Source: Candidatus Aquidulcis sp.
GTDB taxonomy: Bacteria; Chloroflexota; Anaerolineae; Anaerolineales; UBA4823
DNA: 64,000 nucleotides
Direction of reading: 5' to 3'
Assembly: GCA_020723385.1 (NCBI GenBank)
Contig: DYIZ01000005.1
Location: 1 to 64,000, forward strand
This document shows, piece by piece, positions 20,286 through 29,588 of this stretch. The position numbers and the translations under genes are program-made. The number at the start of each line of letters is the position of its first letter. Positions within the stretch are counted from its first letter, which is position 1. The notes under the pieces were generated by a model. That model worked only from the letters and a program-made list of their open reading frames with translations. It was not told the origin of the DNA and made no database searches.

Positions 20286-21095
20286 TTACACCTTCGCGGC
20301 CACCCAGACGGCCAGAGCAAACAGCACCGGCGCGGCCAGCAGCCCCAGGCCGGCGCACACACCCAGGCCGATGCTCAACCCCACCTCTCCCCCGGCGATG
20401 GCGCCGATCACGGGGGCAGACGCCAGGATGAGGAACACGACCGCGCTCAATCCCCCGGCCATCAAATAGGGCGCTTCTGATTTAGCGGGATAGATATTGG
20501 CGACCACGCCGCCGGTCGCCGCCTCGACGATGGCGGTGTAGAGTTGGTTCTGAAAAGTATATTTGAATGTGTAGAGCGGGATGTGTACCAGCGCCTGCTC
20601 GGCGATTTCGCTGCGCGCCGGGTGACGGGCGCCTGCCCACTGCCGGGCAGCGTCGAGCGGCACAGTGGGAGTGTGCGCCTGGGAATCGAGGCCGGGATCG
20701 TACTTACGCAAATCTCCTCCCGGCAGCTTGAGCATCTTCAACTCGCTGACAGCGGTGGCGGCAGCCGGCTCCAGCAGGACGATCTCTTTCCCATCGTACT
20801 GGCGGTTCTTGAAATACCACAACGGGAAATATTCGAAAGCCACACCCGTCAGCCGGGATTTTTTATCCAGGTCTTTCACCGTCTGGTTGCCGGCCATCCA
20901 ACGCGCCAGCGAGGCGCGTGCTTTGGCCTCGTCCAGCGTGGGGGCCAGGTACCAGTGGAAAACGACCTGGGCTTTGTCGAGATAGACGGTCGAGCTGCAA
21001 TAGGGGCAGGTCAGGAAGATCTGACCTTCGTCCGGGTGCAGCTCGCCGCCGCATTGCGTGCATTTGATGGTGTTTTCGATGGCGATTCCGTCCAT
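20286..21095 (-). CDS. Zinc-ribbon membrane protein of unknown function (paralogue pair, gene 1)
   Basis: CTQCGG...CPYCSS zinc ribbon, FPLWYFK, C-terminal TM helices. Confidence 0.75.
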   Translation of the reverse strand: MDGIAIENTIKCTQCGGELHPDEGQIFLTCPYCSSTVYLDKAQVVFHWYLAPTLDEAKARASLARWMAGNQTVKDLDKKSRLTGVAFEYFPLWYFKNRQYDGKEIVLLEPAAATAVSELKMLKLPGGDLRKYDPGLDSQAHTPTVPLDAARQWAGARHPARSEIAEQALVHIPLYTFKYTFQNQLYTAIVEAATGGVVANIYPAKSEAPYLMAGGLSAVVFLILASAPVIGAIAGGEVGLSIGLGVCAGLGLLAAPVLFALAVWVAAKV

Positions 21096-21138
21096 AAGCC
21101 CATTATAGCAGAAAGAAGTATGATAAACTTAATCCAGG

Positions 21139-22659
21139 ATGCCACCGTCATCAGCCTCGTTGAGTTGGATCAAACGCACGCCAGTGGGGGCAGCTATGAT
21201 TGGCGCAGTATTGCTCGTGCTGGCTTATTCGATTTGGGTTTTGGGCCGCTGGGCTGACCCGGTTGTCGAGCCTTATGCGGCCAGCCTGGTGCTCACGCTG
21301 CTTGACGTGTTGGTGGGGATTTTTGGGCTGCAGATTGCCTTCCAAAAAGGATTCGACCAGCGGCTGCGCCGGGGATGGCTGTTCCTGGGGTTGGCCTCGC
21401 TTTTCAGCGCCTTTGGGGAGGTGGTGTGGCTTGTCTATAATACGATTCTGGGGGTTGATCCGTTTCCCTCCTGGGCGGATTTGTTTTTCCTGATCTATTA
21501 CCCGCTCACATTGATTGGGATCCTGATATTCCCGTTTACGCCGGTCACTCGACGGGAGCGCAACATCCTATGGCTGGATCTCACCATCGTGATGGTATCC
21601 AGTATCACCATATTCTGGTATTTCCTCCTGGCCCCCATTCGGTACACGAATGAGCAAGGACTGGCCGGCGCGATCGCCGTGGCGTACCCTATCGGCGATT
21701 TGCTGATCTTCGCGGGGGTGACCGCGCTCATCCAAAGGGATGTCGAAAAACTGGCCCGCTGGACGCTGATCTTCCTGGCCTGCGGGATGGTCTTCATGAC
21801 CTTTGCCGATGTGCTCTTCGCATATTTCGAGGTCAACCACACTCCCTACAACATCGCCTATCTGAATATTCTATGGCTGTCGGCGACGCTTTGCCAGATC
21901 GCCGCGGCCGCCTGGCAGATTTTCAGCGAGCCGATCACCGCGCCGGTGGTATCCGTTCGATTCAGCGGCGCAAAGCGCTTGCTGCGAACGGTGCTGCCTT
22001 ATGCGGCGGCCAGCATCGGCCCGATTTTGCTGGTGATCGTGGTCAACTCGCAGTTCGTCCCCGGCCCGGAGCTGCGCGGGCTGCTCTTCGGCACGCTGGG
22101 GATGATCGGCCTGGTGCTCCTGCGCCAGTACATCGTTCTAATGGAGAATGTCCGCCTGTACCACGAGACTCAACGCCTGGCCAACACCGACAGCTTGACC
22201 GGTCTCTATAACCGGCATTATTTCAACGAATCGCTGCAACGCGAAGTCGAACGCACCCGGCGTTATGGGCAAAGTCTATCGGTTTTGCTGATGGATGTGG
22301 ATGATTTCAAGAAGTTCAACGACACGTTCGGCCACTTGCAGGGAGATGTGGTGCTGAAGGTGGTCGCCCGCGAGCTGTCGGGCCAGTTACGCACCACTGA
22401 CATCCTGGCGCGTTTCGGCGGCGACGAGTTTGCCATTATCTTGCCGGAGACCGATCTGGCTGGGGCGCAGGTGGTCGCGGCGAAGATGGAGCGCTGCGTG
22501 GCGAGCAGCAAACTCACCGATTACCCGCTGGGCATCAGCATCGGCGCAGCGGCATTTCAGCCCGATCTCACCCCCGAGCACCTGCTCGACGAGGCCGACC
22601 GGGCGCTCTACCGGCATAAGAATTCAAAATACATGTCCGCTCCTGAGGCGGCGGCTTAG
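21139..22659 (+). CDS. Membrane-associated GGDEF diguanylate cyclase
   Basis: Multiple TM helices; DSLTGLYNRHYF and RFGGDEFAIILPET. Confidence 0.93.
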   Translation: MPPSSASLSWIKRTPVGAAMIGAVLLVLAYSIWVLGRWADPVVEPYAASLVLTLLDVLVGIFGLQIAFQKGFDQRLRRGWLFLGLASLFSAFGEVVWLVYNTILGVDPFPSWADLFFLIYYPLTLIGILIFPFTPVTRRERNILWLDLTIVMVSSITIFWYFLLAPIRYTNEQGLAGAIAVAYPIGDLLIFAGVTALIQRDVEKLARWTLIFLACGMVFMTFADVLFAYFEVNHTPYNIAYLNILWLSATLCQIAAAAWQIFSEPITAPVVSVRFSGAKRLLRTVLPYAAASIGPILLVIVVNSQFVPGPELRGLLFGTLGMIGLVLLRQYIVLMENVRLYHETQRLANTDSLTGLYNRHYFNESLQREVERTRRYGQSLSVLLMDVDDFKKFNDTFGHLQGDVVLKVVARELSGQLRTTDILARFGGDEFAIILPETDLAGAQVVAAKMERCVASSKLTDYPLGISIGAAAFQPDLTPEHLLDEADRALYRHKNSKYMSAPEAAA

Positions 22660-22679
22660 ATAGTTTCTGCCGTAAAACG

Positions 22680-22735
22680 GCCTTCGACTGCGCTCAGACC
22701 GCCTGCCAAAGCGCCCTGAACGTAGTCGAAGGGGA
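22680..22735. repeat. Dispersed 'CCTTCGACTGCGCTCAG...CTGAACGTAGTCGAAGG' inverted repeat
   Basis: Imperfect palindrome read directly; resembles widespread intergenic repeats. Confidence 0.55.
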
Positions 22736-22762
22736 CAATAATCCAACCGCAGCCAAAGAATC

Positions 22763-22832
22763 AACGCGGAGTCGCAAAGACGCAGAGTTATTATTACTTC
22801 TCTGCGTCTTTGTCTCTCTGCGGCTCCGCGTT
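22763..22832. repeat. Inverted repeat AACGCGGAGTCGCAAAGACGCAGAG...CTCTGCGTCTTTGTCTCTCTGCGGCTCCGCGTT
   Basis: Long imperfect hairpin between convergent ggdef and nrfA genes. Confidence 0.8.
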
Positions 22833-22872
22833 AAAGATTTACGCCAGCCAGGTCAATTATTATCCGTAGTTA

Positions 22873-24231
22873 TTACCGCCCGCCGGTCGTGAGAATGCCG
22901 GCGTCGCCGGTGGCTTGCACGGCTTTGAGCTGCGCCTGGCGGGCCAGGTCGGTGGCTTCTGCCAGGATGCGCAGAGCCTCCTCCGGGTTGTGGAATCCCA
23001 TGCTGTTTTCGGCAGCCACGAAATCCCAGCGGAGCTGCGCCTCCCGATGGAGCAGCCGCGCCTCGTCGAGCAGGGCGGTATCCACGTTAGTCGCGCCCAT
23101 CGCCGCCTGGATCGAGCCAATCGCATCTACCAATGCCTCTTCAGCGGCGATCAATGTGTCGTACACCTGGTTTTGAATGACGCTCACCCGCCCGGTGACG
23201 TAGGCGACATCGGTATGGCACACACCGCAGGCTGTTTCGGCGTTCAGCAGCGGGGATTGGACGTTATGGGTGGAGAACTTGGCCGCGCCGTCGCGGGTGT
23301 AGGGCATGTGGCAGTCAGCGCAGGCGACCCCGGCGAGGTAGTGGGTGCTGTCGGCGGTGAACATCTCGTACTCGGGATGCTGCATCTTGATGGCGTCGTA
23401 TTCGGGGTGGTCGGTAGTGCCTTTGTAATCCTTCACGTAGGGGTAGACCCAGTCCCTGAATTTCAGGTCGGCATAATATTGTGAAATGTTCTCGATGCGG
23501 GTGCCGTTAGCCCACGGAAAAACCAGGTATTTCTCGTCGCCCTTGAAATAATATTCGACGTGGCAGTTGGCACACACCACGGTGCGCATCTCCTGGCGAG
23601 TGAAGGTGCGCCAGTCTTTGCCCTGGGCTTTGAGCGCTTCGTCGAGGGCCGGGTTGGTCACGATCAGGCGCATCGTGCCTGCTTCGTGGCAGTTGGCGCA
23701 GCCAATCGAATTGTCGAGCTGCGGGGTCATATCGCTGAACATCAACGTGTCGTAGGCCAACATGCCCATTTGATCCCACAGGCCGGGGTTGTTGCTGCTT
23801 TTGCACGAGTAGCAGGTGGCGTGGGTCGTCTCGTTGACGCGGGCGATGCTCTGCACGTCGGCCAGGGCGTTCATGTGGCCGCGTTCTTCGTTGTATTCTT
23901 TGCTGAACGGATACCCGGCGAAGAGGGTGAGCAGGCGCGGATCCGCTTCGAGCTTGGAGATTTTATCGGAGCCGCCGAACGCCGTGCGGGTGTTGTTGGT
24001 CTGCGTCAGCAGGAAGGTGGCGTACTGGTTGGGAAAATTCTTCCCCCATTGGGCGGAGTCCGGCTCCATGGGGGCGATCTCGACCACCGGGGCGACGCCG
24101 CGCTGCTGAGGGGGTTGATTCTTCAGGAAGATCAACACGCCTGCCAGGGCGGCCGCCAAAAGAACGATGACACCCGAGAGGATCATCGTCAGCGAGAGGC
24201 GGATACGGCGTTTGGGTTTGGCTTCGGTCAT
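22873..24231 (-). CDS. nrfA: Ammonia-forming cytochrome c nitrite reductase
   Basis: CYSCK catalytic haem motif plus CANCH, CANCH, CADCH, CGVCH; N-terminal signal/anchor. Confidence 0.95.
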   Translation of the reverse strand: MTEAKPKRRIRLSLTMILSGVIVLLAAALAGVLIFLKNQPPQQRGVAPVVEIAPMEPDSAQWGKNFPNQYATFLLTQTNNTRTAFGGSDKISKLEADPRLLTLFAGYPFSKEYNEERGHMNALADVQSIARVNETTHATCYSCKSSNNPGLWDQMGMLAYDTLMFSDMTPQLDNSIGCANCHEAGTMRLIVTNPALDEALKAQGKDWRTFTRQEMRTVVCANCHVEYYFKGDEKYLVFPWANGTRIENISQYYADLKFRDWVYPYVKDYKGTTDHPEYDAIKMQHPEYEMFTADSTHYLAGVACADCHMPYTRDGAAKFSTHNVQSPLLNAETACGVCHTDVAYVTGRVSVIQNQVYDTLIAAEEALVDAIGSIQAAMGATNVDTALLDEARLLHREAQLRWDFVAAENSMGFHNPEEALRILAEATDLARQAQLKAVQATGDAGILTTGGR

Positions 24232-24707
24232 TTTTCCTTCTCCTGGGATTGATAAGGTAACAACGAGATGCCCCGCTCGCCATGCGCCACGCTGCGATGG
24301 CACTCGAAGCAATACCGGTCGAGCGGCATGGCCCCGCCTACGATGTCGCTCACGGTTTCTTCGTGGCAGCGGATGCAGTTTTCCTGGACAATTTCTTTCG
24401 ATGACTCTTTGGCGCGGATGGCGTCGGGGATGTTGCCGAAGGTGAAGGCGGTGACGTGATGGTAGCCCGATTCGGCTTTGATGATGTACTTGGGGATGAG
24501 GGCGTGCGGGGTGTGGCAGTCGGTGCAGGCAGCCCACTCCTGATGCCCGCCGTGATACCAGCCCTCGTAGACGGCGTCCATCACGTGACAGTTATTGCAG
24601 GTGACCGGATCGCTGCCCAAATAAGCCGTGAAATCGGTAGCCCACAAGCCGACGCCAAAGACGGCCAGGAGCGCTGCGGCTGCCACGAGGATGGGGAGAA
24701 TTTTCAT
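24228..24707 (-). CDS. nrfH: Cytochrome c nitrite reductase small subunit
   Basis: NapC/NirT-like with CNNCH, CTDCH, CIRCH, CFECH; stop/start overlap with nrfA. Confidence 0.93.
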   Translation of the reverse strand: MKILPILVAAAALLAVFGVGLWATDFTAYLGSDPVTCNNCHVMDAVYEGWYHGGHQEWAACTDCHTPHALIPKYIIKAESGYHHVTAFTFGNIPDAIRAKESSKEIVQENCIRCHEETVSDIVGGAMPLDRYCFECHRSVAHGERGISLLPYQSQEKEK

Positions 24708-24874
24708 GTTTGCCTTTCGTCGCTGCGATTCACTGGATGTGCGTTGATGCTATCATGTCTTGGGGGGCAGGTATGTAACTTAAATCACATTGGCGCTGGG
24801 TGAGAGGCGGGGAATTTCGGCGCGGGGGGAAATCTTGTTGACAATAATTTCTCCCGCTACGATAATAACGTATG

Positions 24875-25069
24875 AACGCAAGACCCTAAGGGTTTCGACA
24901 GAGATCATACTCATAGATAGATATTGCCGTGTGCAGAAGTAATTTCCATTCGTCATCTGGTGAAACCCTTAGGGTCTGATCAGGGAGGTGGTTATGTCCA
25001 GGATTCGTTTTGTCTGCTGTTTGCTGGTTGGGGTGCTGCTGCTGTCGGTCGCTGAGCGGGGCGCTGCCA
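24875..25069 (+). repeat. ~195-bp direct repeat copy 1 (upstream region + RBS + signal-peptide coding)
   Basis: Nearly identical to 25813-26007; contains 16-bp inverted repeat AGACCCTAAGGGTTTC (24881) / GAAACCCTTAGGGTCT (24962). Confidence 0.95.
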
Positions 25070-25827
25070 GAGGGACAGACTGCTCATCCCTTTATTGTAA
25101 CTATATACCTGTTGTGACTATCCTCCAGCCAGTACGCATCGTTGATGAAACAGGCGGTCGTGATAGAGGTGGCAATTACATAATCAAAGGGGATGTGACT
25201 GCCATGACCAGTAATCAGGTGACTGATTTGGTTTTGGAAGCTCGAGTATTCGATTCAGAACAATTGCTTGGCGCTTTTATAGGCACAACAGAACTGAAAG
25301 CAACTTTGCCCGGTCAATTGAATCCCTTTGTAATCGGAACAAATATTTCCACTTTTGAGCATCCAGTAGCTAATTTGCATGAAGATATCAGGGCTATCGA
25401 ATGGAACAGCGATGGCAGTCCGGCATTCGCGCCATTGACAGTCGTCATGACCCAAACTGAAGGATATATGTATTTGGGAACCACCGTCACCGCAACGTTT
25501 CGCAACGATGAATCATTGCCAATGGTCAACATCATTGGAATGGCCTGGTCATTTTGCCAGGAAACCATCAGCGATGGGCTATTACTGGCAGATAACCTCG
25601 CTCCCGGAGAAACCGTTACGTATACAAGATTTCTTTGGGGCGTGGGTGGAATATGTGTTCCTGGGATTCGCTATACCGCGCAGGGGCAGCTTTCGACCGA
25701 GACCGCCGCGCCTGCCAGCGTCGGGACAAATCCATTCAGGCTATCCTGGCTCGTCCCGTTCTGGGGCTGGGACCTCATCAAGCCGGGTAGATCGTGGGTG
25801 ATGCCTTTTATAAACACAAGACCCTAA
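24994..25827 (+). CDS. Secreted protein of unknown function, paralogue A
   Basis: Signal peptide MSRIRFVCCLLVGVLLLSVAERGAA; RBS gggagg; paralogous to next CDS. Confidence 0.8.
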   Translation: MSRIRFVCCLLVGVLLLSVAERGAARGTDCSSLYCNYIPVVTILQPVRIVDETGGRDRGGNYIIKGDVTAMTSNQVTDLVLEARVFDSEQLLGAFIGTTELKATLPGQLNPFVIGTNISTFEHPVANLHEDIRAIEWNSDGSPAFAPLTVVMTQTEGYMYLGTTVTATFRNDESLPMVNIIGMAWSFCQETISDGLLLADNLAPGETVTYTRFLWGVGGICVPGIRYTAQGQLSTETAAPASVGTNPFRLSWLVPFWGWDLIKPGRSWVMPFINTRP

Positions 25828-26007
25828 GGGTTTCGACAGAGATCATACTCGTAGATAGATCTTGCCGTGTGCAGAAGTAATTTCCATTCGTCATCTGGTG
25901 AAACCCTTAGGGTCTGATCAGGGAGGTGGTTATGTCCAGGATTCGTTTTGTCTGCTGTTTGCTGGTTGGGGTGCTGCTGCTGTCGCTCGCTGATCGGGGC
26001 GCTGCCA
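25813..26007 (+). repeat. ~195-bp direct repeat copy 2
   Basis: Matches 24875-25069 with only a few substitutions. Confidence 0.95.
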
Positions 26008-26738
26008 ATTCGCAGGTGGACTGTGCATCTGCCCATTGTGTTTACCTGCCTGTGGTCAACTTCACAATACCTGTTCGTATCGTTTATGATGAAGGCGGGC
26101 GCGATCGTCCAGGGAATTATCATTTGGTGGCCAATCTAACTGCTGCTACCGATGATCCCGTTTTCGATGTCGTTCTGGAAGCGAAAGTTTACGATCAAGA
26201 AAATCAGTTGCTCGGCGTCTACACAGATACGACCAGCCTGGTTGCAACTCTGCCGGGTCAGTTGAACCCGGTTCTTATTTTTACCCCGCTCTCTGTATTC
26301 GATTACACTATCCATCACGAACTCTCGATAATTGATTGGAATATGCAGCATGATCAAATAATAAAGCCTTTGATGGTGGTCTATTCTGATACTTGGTTAA
26401 CCGATCCAATCAGGTATATTTATGCCGAATTTCGTAATGACGAACCATATCCCTTGACAAAAGTTCAAGCTTTAGGATGGTCAATGCCATATGGGTGTAT
26501 TTCCGAGTACGAAACGCTGGATATTCTATACCCTGGCGAAATAATTACACACTCGTTCGGCGGGATGTATTGTGGCTATCCAATGTATGTTGCTGCGCAA
26601 GGCGAAATTTGGACGGATGCAAGTGTGCCTGTTCATGGCGAGTCCAGTCCATTGGGCTTAACCTGGCTCGACCCGTTCTGGACATGGGACATCCTCGAGC
26701 CGGGCCGATCATGGCTGGAAGACCCCAGGGGGTTTTGA
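25932..26738 (+). CDS. Secreted protein of unknown function, paralogue B
   Basis: Near-identical signal peptide MSRIRFVCCLLVGVLLLSLADRGAA; conserved GGRDR.GNY...LPGQLNP motifs. Confidence 0.8.
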   Translation: MSRIRFVCCLLVGVLLLSLADRGAANSQVDCASAHCVYLPVVNFTIPVRIVYDEGGRDRPGNYHLVANLTAATDDPVFDVVLEAKVYDQENQLLGVYTDTTSLVATLPGQLNPVLIFTPLSVFDYTIHHELSIIDWNMQHDQIIKPLMVVYSDTWLTDPIRYIYAEFRNDEPYPLTKVQALGWSMPYGCISEYETLDILYPGEIITHSFGGMYCGYPMYVAAQGEIWTDASVPVHGESSPLGLTWLDPFWTWDILEPGRSWLEDPRGF

Positions 26739-26753
26739 AACCCCTGGGGTCTT
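26719..26753 (+). terminator. Terminator-like hairpin overlapping stop codon of paralogue B
   Basis: AAGACCCCAGGGG / CCCCTGGGGTCTT stem. Confidence 0.65.
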
Positions 26754-26776
26754 CGATTCTCGACTATAATAAACGC

Positions 26777-27910
26777 ATGTTTGTAGAAAAAATATCAACG
26801 CCCAACCTCATTACCAGACCCGCTGACCTCCAGCGGCTCGCTGATACGCTCTCGAGGGAGCCGGTCATGGCTGTAGACACCGAATCCAACAGCCTGTACG
26901 CCTACCGTGAGCAAGTCTGCCTCATCCAGTTTTCGACCCCCGCCGCCGATTTCCTGGTTGACCCGTTCTCATTGCCCGATCTCTCCTCGCTGGCCCCCAT
27001 CTTTGCCGACCCCAAAATCGAAAAGGTCTTTCACGCCGCCGAGTACGACATCATCTGCCTCAAGCGGGATTTTGGCTTCGAGTTCGCCAACCTGTTCGAT
27101 ACCATGCTGGCGGCGCGCATCCTGGGCCGCTGCGAGATCGGCCTGGGATCGGTGCTGAAAGCCGAATTCGGCCTGGTGCTCGATAAACGCTTCCAGCGCG
27201 CCGATTGGGGACAGCGCCCCCTGCCTTCGGATCTACTGGCTTACGCCCAACTGGACACCCATTACCTGATCCCCCTGCGCCAGCGGTTGTACGACGCCCT
27301 CCAGAAAGAGGGGCGCTGGCCCCTGGCGGTGGAAGACTTCAACCGGATGCGATCGGTGAACGGCCGGGTGTTGGACGGCGAGCCGTTGAGCTGCCTGAAT
27401 TTGAGCGGCGCGCACGACCTGACGCCGCAGCAGGCCGCCGTCTTGCAGGAATTGTGCCAGTATCGCGACATGGTCGCCCGCACCCAGGACCGCCCGTTGT
27501 TCAAAGTCCTGGGCAACGACACCCTGGTCGCTATCGCCGCCGCCTGCCCCTCCGGGTTCGATGATCTAAAGCGGCTGCCAGGAATGTCCCAGGGGCAGCT
27601 TCACCGGCATGGGAAACAGCTCTTACAGGCCGTGGCGCGCGGCATGAAATCGCCGCCCCTGTACCCCACCCGGTCGCCGCGTCCCGACGAGCGCTACCTG
27701 TCCCGCCTGGAAGCGCTGCGCCAATGGCGCAAGGCCACCGCCCAATCCTGGGGCGTCGAATCTGACGTGATCCTGCCGCGCGACCTGCTCCACGCCCTGG
27801 CCGAAGCCAACCCGACTCACCCTGAGGCCCTGGAAGAGGTAATGGCCGATTTTCCCTGGCGGCGTGAGCACCTGGGCGAACAAATCATGGCATTATTCCG
27901 GCGCGGTTGA
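26777..27910 (+). CDS. rnd: Ribonuclease D
   Basis: MAVDTESNSLYAYREQVCLIQFST (DEDD exonuclease), HAAEYDI, HRDC domain. Confidence 0.9.
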   Translation: MFVEKISTPNLITRPADLQRLADTLSREPVMAVDTESNSLYAYREQVCLIQFSTPAADFLVDPFSLPDLSSLAPIFADPKIEKVFHAAEYDIICLKRDFGFEFANLFDTMLAARILGRCEIGLGSVLKAEFGLVLDKRFQRADWGQRPLPSDLLAYAQLDTHYLIPLRQRLYDALQKEGRWPLAVEDFNRMRSVNGRVLDGEPLSCLNLSGAHDLTPQQAAVLQELCQYRDMVARTQDRPLFKVLGNDTLVAIAAACPSGFDDLKRLPGMSQGQLHRHGKQLLQAVARGMKSPPLYPTRSPRPDERYLSRLEALRQWRKATAQSWGVESDVILPRDLLHALAEANPTHPEALEEVMADFPWRREHLGEQIMALFRRG

Positions 27911-27932
27911 CCATCATCCCGAGAGGCTACTC

Positions 27933-29324
27933 ATGAAAATCACCTTCCACGGCGCAGCCCAAACCGTCACCGGCTCGCAGCACCTGATCGAAGTCAATGG
28001 CTCACGCCTGCTCCTGGAGTGCGGCATGTACCAGGGGCGGCGCGCCGACACTTACGAACGCAACTGTAATTTTGGGTACGAGCCGCGCGAGCTGGACGCG
28101 GTCATCCTCTCGCACGCGCACATTGATCACAGCGGCAACCTGCCCAACCTGGTCAATAACGGCTTCAGCGGGCCGATCTTCGCCACCCCGGCCACCGCCC
28201 ACCTGGCTGACCTGATGCTGCGCGATTCAGGACACGTGCAAGAAGCCCAGGCCGCCAACATCAGCTATCATCGCGCCCGGCGCGGCGAGCCGCCCGTCGA
28301 GCCATTGTACACCGAGGAAGACGCCGCACAGGTCAAGCCCCTCCTGCGCGGCATCCCATACGACCAGACTTTCGAGCCAGCCCCAGGCGTTACCGCCCGG
28401 TTCATCGAAGCCGGTCATATCCTGGGGTCGGCCTCAGTCTACCTTGAGCTGGAGGAAAAAGGGCGCAAAGTGCGGCTGTGGTTTTCGGGCGACATTGGCC
28501 GCCGCCAATTGCCGATCCTGCGCGACCCGGTTCTACCGGGCGAGGTGGACTATCTCATCATGGAGAGCACCTACGGAGACAAGCCCCATCGCAGCCCGGA
28601 GGCGGCCTTCGACGAGATGCGCGAAGTCATCCTGCGCACAGTGGCGCGCGGCGGCAAGGTGGTCATTCCGTCCTTCGCGGTCGGGCGCGCCCAAGAGCTG
28701 GTCTATAACCTGCAAAGAATGCACCAGGATGGCGACCTGCGGCACATCCCGATTTACGTGGACAGCCCGCTGGCGGTCAACGCCTCCGAGATCTTCAAAC
28801 AGCACCCCGAATGTTTCGATGAGGAAACGTTGAAGTTAATCCGGCGCGGCCACCCGGCACTGGAATTCGACCTGCTCACCTACATCCAATCACTGGACGA
28901 TTCCAAGGCTCTCAACCTGCGCAAGGATCCCATGGTCATCATCTCCGCCTCCGGCATGGCGGAGACCGGGCGGGTCGTCTATCACCTTCGTTACAGCATC
29001 GAAGACCGGCGCAACACGGTGATGATCGTTTCCTGGCAGGCTCCCGAAACCCTGGGACGGCGGCTGGCCGAGCGAGAGCCGTATGTAAAAATAATGGGCG
29101 AGACCTACACCCGCCGGGCGGAGGTCGCCACCATCGGTGGATTGTCAGCGCACGCCGGGCAAGATTTCCTGCTGGAGTACGCGGGAGCCGTCAAGGGCTG
29201 CGCCAAACAGATTTTCCTCGTCCACGGAGAACCCGATGCAGCGACTGCTTTGCGAGAAAAGATGGCCGAAAAAGGGATTAAGAACGTTGTTTACCCCGAG
29301 CAGCAAACGGTGGTCGAAATTTGA
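27933..29324 (+). CDS. MBL-fold beta-CASP (RNA-specificity) metallo-hydrolase
   Basis: SHAHIDHSGNLP, FSGDIGRRQLPIL, SGMAETGRVVYHL, beta-CASP region. Confidence 0.93.
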   Translation: MKITFHGAAQTVTGSQHLIEVNGSRLLLECGMYQGRRADTYERNCNFGYEPRELDAVILSHAHIDHSGNLPNLVNNGFSGPIFATPATAHLADLMLRDSGHVQEAQAANISYHRARRGEPPVEPLYTEEDAAQVKPLLRGIPYDQTFEPAPGVTARFIEAGHILGSASVYLELEEKGRKVRLWFSGDIGRRQLPILRDPVLPGEVDYLIMESTYGDKPHRSPEAAFDEMREVILRTVARGGKVVIPSFAVGRAQELVYNLQRMHQDGDLRHIPIYVDSPLAVNASEIFKQHPECFDEETLKLIRRGHPALEFDLLTYIQSLDDSKALNLRKDPMVIISASGMAETGRVVYHLRYSIEDRRNTVMIVSWQAPETLGRRLAEREPYVKIMGETYTRRAEVATIGGLSAHAGQDFLLEYAGAVKGCAKQIFLVHGEPDAATALREKMAEKGIKNVVYPEQQTVVEI

Positions 29325-29344
29325 TTCCCGCCAGTTGAAAATCG

Positions 29345-29353
29345 TGCTATAAT
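29345..29353 (+). promoter_or_regulatory. Extended -10 promoter element for tRNA-Ser
   Basis: TGCTATAAT about 36 bp upstream of the tRNA 5' end. Confidence 0.55.
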
Positions 29354-29388
29354 CGCCCCGCTCTGAGGAATTAGATTAGCGAAAACCT

Positions 29389-29476
29389 GGAGAGGTGCCA
29401 GAGCGGTTGAATGGGACGGTCTCGAAAACCGTTGTGGAGCTAGTCTCCACCGTGGGTTCGAATCCCACCCTCTCCG
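29389..29476 (+). tRNA. tRNA-Ser(CGA)
   Basis: Acceptor GGAGAGG/CCTCTCC; anticodon stem-loop ACGGT-CTCGAAA-ACCGT; long variable arm; T-arm GTGGGTTCGAATCCCAC. Confidence 0.95.
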
Positions 29477-29479
29477 CAG
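29463..29479 (+). repeat. Putative attL core (17 nt TCCCACCCTCTCCGCAG) at tRNA-Ser 3' end
   Basis: Exact match to 63518-63534. Confidence 0.75.
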
Positions 29480-29558
29480 TTACTTAATCCTGTTCCATTC
29501 AGGATGGATAGAAACGCAATAGTCGGTTGAAGCGCAATTAAAGCATTTTCTCGTACCC

Positions 29559-29588
29559 AGGCTCCTTCGAGGACAACCGAAGGAGCCT
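29559..29588 (+). terminator. Rho-independent terminator
   Basis: AGGCTCCTTCG-aggacaac-CGAAGGAGCCT followed by tttcttt. Confidence 0.75.

Noticed and set aside
22915-24252. Plus-strand ORFs opposite nrfA
   Set aside because: Antisense shadow ORFs; nrfA haem motifs on the minus strand are unambiguous.
28002-28833. Overlapping ORFs within the beta-CASP gene in other frames
   Set aside because: Ser/Thr/Arg-rich out-of-frame translations of a high-GC gene.
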